A stretch of 64,000 nt of DNA from Saccharibacillus sp. CPCC 101409 (GTDB taxonomy: Bacteria; Bacillota; Bacilli; Paenibacillales; Paenibacillaceae), in contig NZ_JAULSA010000002.1 of the NCBI RefSeq assembly GCF_030518235.1, forward strand, positions 62,001 to 126,000, given 5' to 3'. The notes under the pieces are model-generated. The model saw only the letters and a list, made by a program, of their open reading frames with translations. It did no database searches and was not told the DNA's origin. Below are positions 63,386-64,000 of the stretch, piece after piece. Both the position numbers and the translations under genes were made by a program. Positions within the stretch are counted from its first letter, which is position 1. Each line of letters starts with the position of its first letter.

Positions 63386-64000
63386 ATGAGAGAAATCTGG
63401 AACCTGTTCAAACCGAAGCTGTCCGCGGCGAAGATGTCGATGCTGCTGTCGGTCTGGATCTGCTGTTTGTTCTATCTGCTGTTCCAGGGCGGCAAAACGT
63501 CGATTATGCTGTTTGTCATGGTGACTTTGTTCGGCCTGTATCTGCTGTTCGGCGGGCTCAACGGCATCGGCCGTGCCCGCGGGGAGCGGCATTTCTCGGG
63601 CGAGTTCGGCGAATGGGGCGGCATCCTGCACGCCGGCGACCAGATCCGCGTGCGGCTGAAGCTGGAAATACCCGGCTTCCTGCCGCTTCCGTACGTGATT
63701 GTGCGCGAGACGCTCAAACGGCACAGCGGCGAAACGTGGTCGTTCGAGGAAAGCCTCGTGCCGAATATGAACGGCCGCGGCGAGCTGCTGTTCCAAACGC
63801 CGCCGCTTGAGCGCGGACGGTATGCGTTCTCCGATACGGAGTGCGTCACGGAAGACATCTTCGGGCTGATCGAGCACCGGGGTTCGTTCTCGGCCCGCGG
63901 CGAATTTCGCGTTCTGCCGAGAACGGCCTATATCGCCAAGTGGCAGCTGTTCGACCGCAAGAACCGGCTGCTCGGGCCGCAGTCGGTCGGCAATTTGTCC
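63386..64000 (+). CDS. DUF58 domain protein, 3' end outside the window
   Basis: The frame opens with ATG at 63386, 3 nt after the MoxR stop, and stays open for 205 codons to the end of the window. Two membrane helices (about residues 19-36 and 39-54: MSMLLSVWICCLFYLLF, IMLFVMVTLFGLYLLFGG) are followed by a beta-rich region with LPLPYVIVRETL, LERGRYAFSD and EDIFGLIEHR, as in DUF58 proteins, whose defining GxxxxYxxGD motif would lie further on. Coupled to the MoxR ATPase. Confidence 0.88.
   Translation, partial: MREIWNLFKPKLSAAKMSMLLSVWICCLFYLLFQGGKTSIMLFVMVTLFGLYLLFGGLNGIGRARGERHFSGEFGEWGGILHAGDQIRVRLKLEIPGFLPLPYVIVRETLKRHSGETWSFEESLVPNMNGRGELLFQTPPLERGRYAFSDTECVTEDIFGLIEHRGSFSARGEFRVLPRTAYIAKWQLFDRKNRLLGPQSVGNLS

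Overview
The window looks like a chromosomal segment of a high-GC, low-G+C-lineage Gram-positive in the Paenibacillaceae (Paenibacillus or a relative such as Saccharibacillus). Reasons: the gene order cymR - cysteine desulfurase - T-box - alaS - ireB - ruvX - DUF1292 - mltG - two U32 proteins resembles the Bacillus subtilis yrz/yrr region; strong GGAGG ribosome binding sites with frequent GTG and TTG starts; sigma-A promoters; a GlcT/ptsG antitermination system; and a tandem glycine riboswitch. The genus is inferred from gene content, not from a marker gene. No rRNA, tRNA, CRISPR array, prophage or complete insertion sequence was found.

Layout. 1-9.9 kb: translation, RNA-modification and cell-wall housekeeping (end of cymR, cysteine desulfurase, alaS under an alanine T-box, ireB, ruvX, two DUF1292 genes, mltG, two tRNA-hydroxylation U32 genes). 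10-18.6 kb: chemoreceptor, catalase, polysaccharide deacetylase, ilvD, KGG stress protein. 19-22.7 kb: hydrolase, HAD phosphatase, sirtuin, aldo-keto reductase. 23-30 kb: AraC regulator divergent from a galKET operon, a repeat-rich gap, then an iron alcohol dehydrogenase. 30.4-34.3 kb: lipoprotein, NfeD-like/flotillin pair with a sigma-W-like promoter, YitT membrane protein. 34.4-39.8 kb: glcT, ptsG, ptsH and ptsI, the complete phosphoryl route for glucose. 40-46.8 kb: small exported protein, peptide deformylase, and the glycine cleavage genes (gcvT-gcvPA-gcvPB behind a riboswitch, divergent from gcvH). 47-53 kb: SDR, acetyltransferase, TPR fragment, large cytoplasmic pullulanase. 53-58.3 kb: an oxidoreductase-AraC-oxidoreductase operon divergent from a GH13 alpha-glucosidase. 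58.4-64 kb: DUF1540, SDR, YwaF-like membrane protein, orphan HTH protein, M42 aminopeptidase, MoxR ATPase and a DUF58 protein cut by the window end.

Carbohydrate use is the dominant theme: glucose PTS, galactose (Leloir), alpha-glucan debranching and alpha-glucoside hydrolysis, plus probable sugar or polyol oxidoreductases.

The least explained material is intergenic. A structured repeat occurs three times (12.5, 28.4 and 40.8 kb) with compensatory changes in its central stem. Two of the copies sit in modules bordered by an inverted GTCGAKAAA motif and flanked on both sides by near-identical terminator hairpins, as if an element had inserted at an intrinsic terminator and duplicated it. Other unexplained elements are a four-unit palindrome array at 48.8 kb, a CTAG-flanked palindrome that overlaps a stop codon at 48.05 kb, and three 26-nt units near 28.7 kb. 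All start choices and promoter calls were made by eye.
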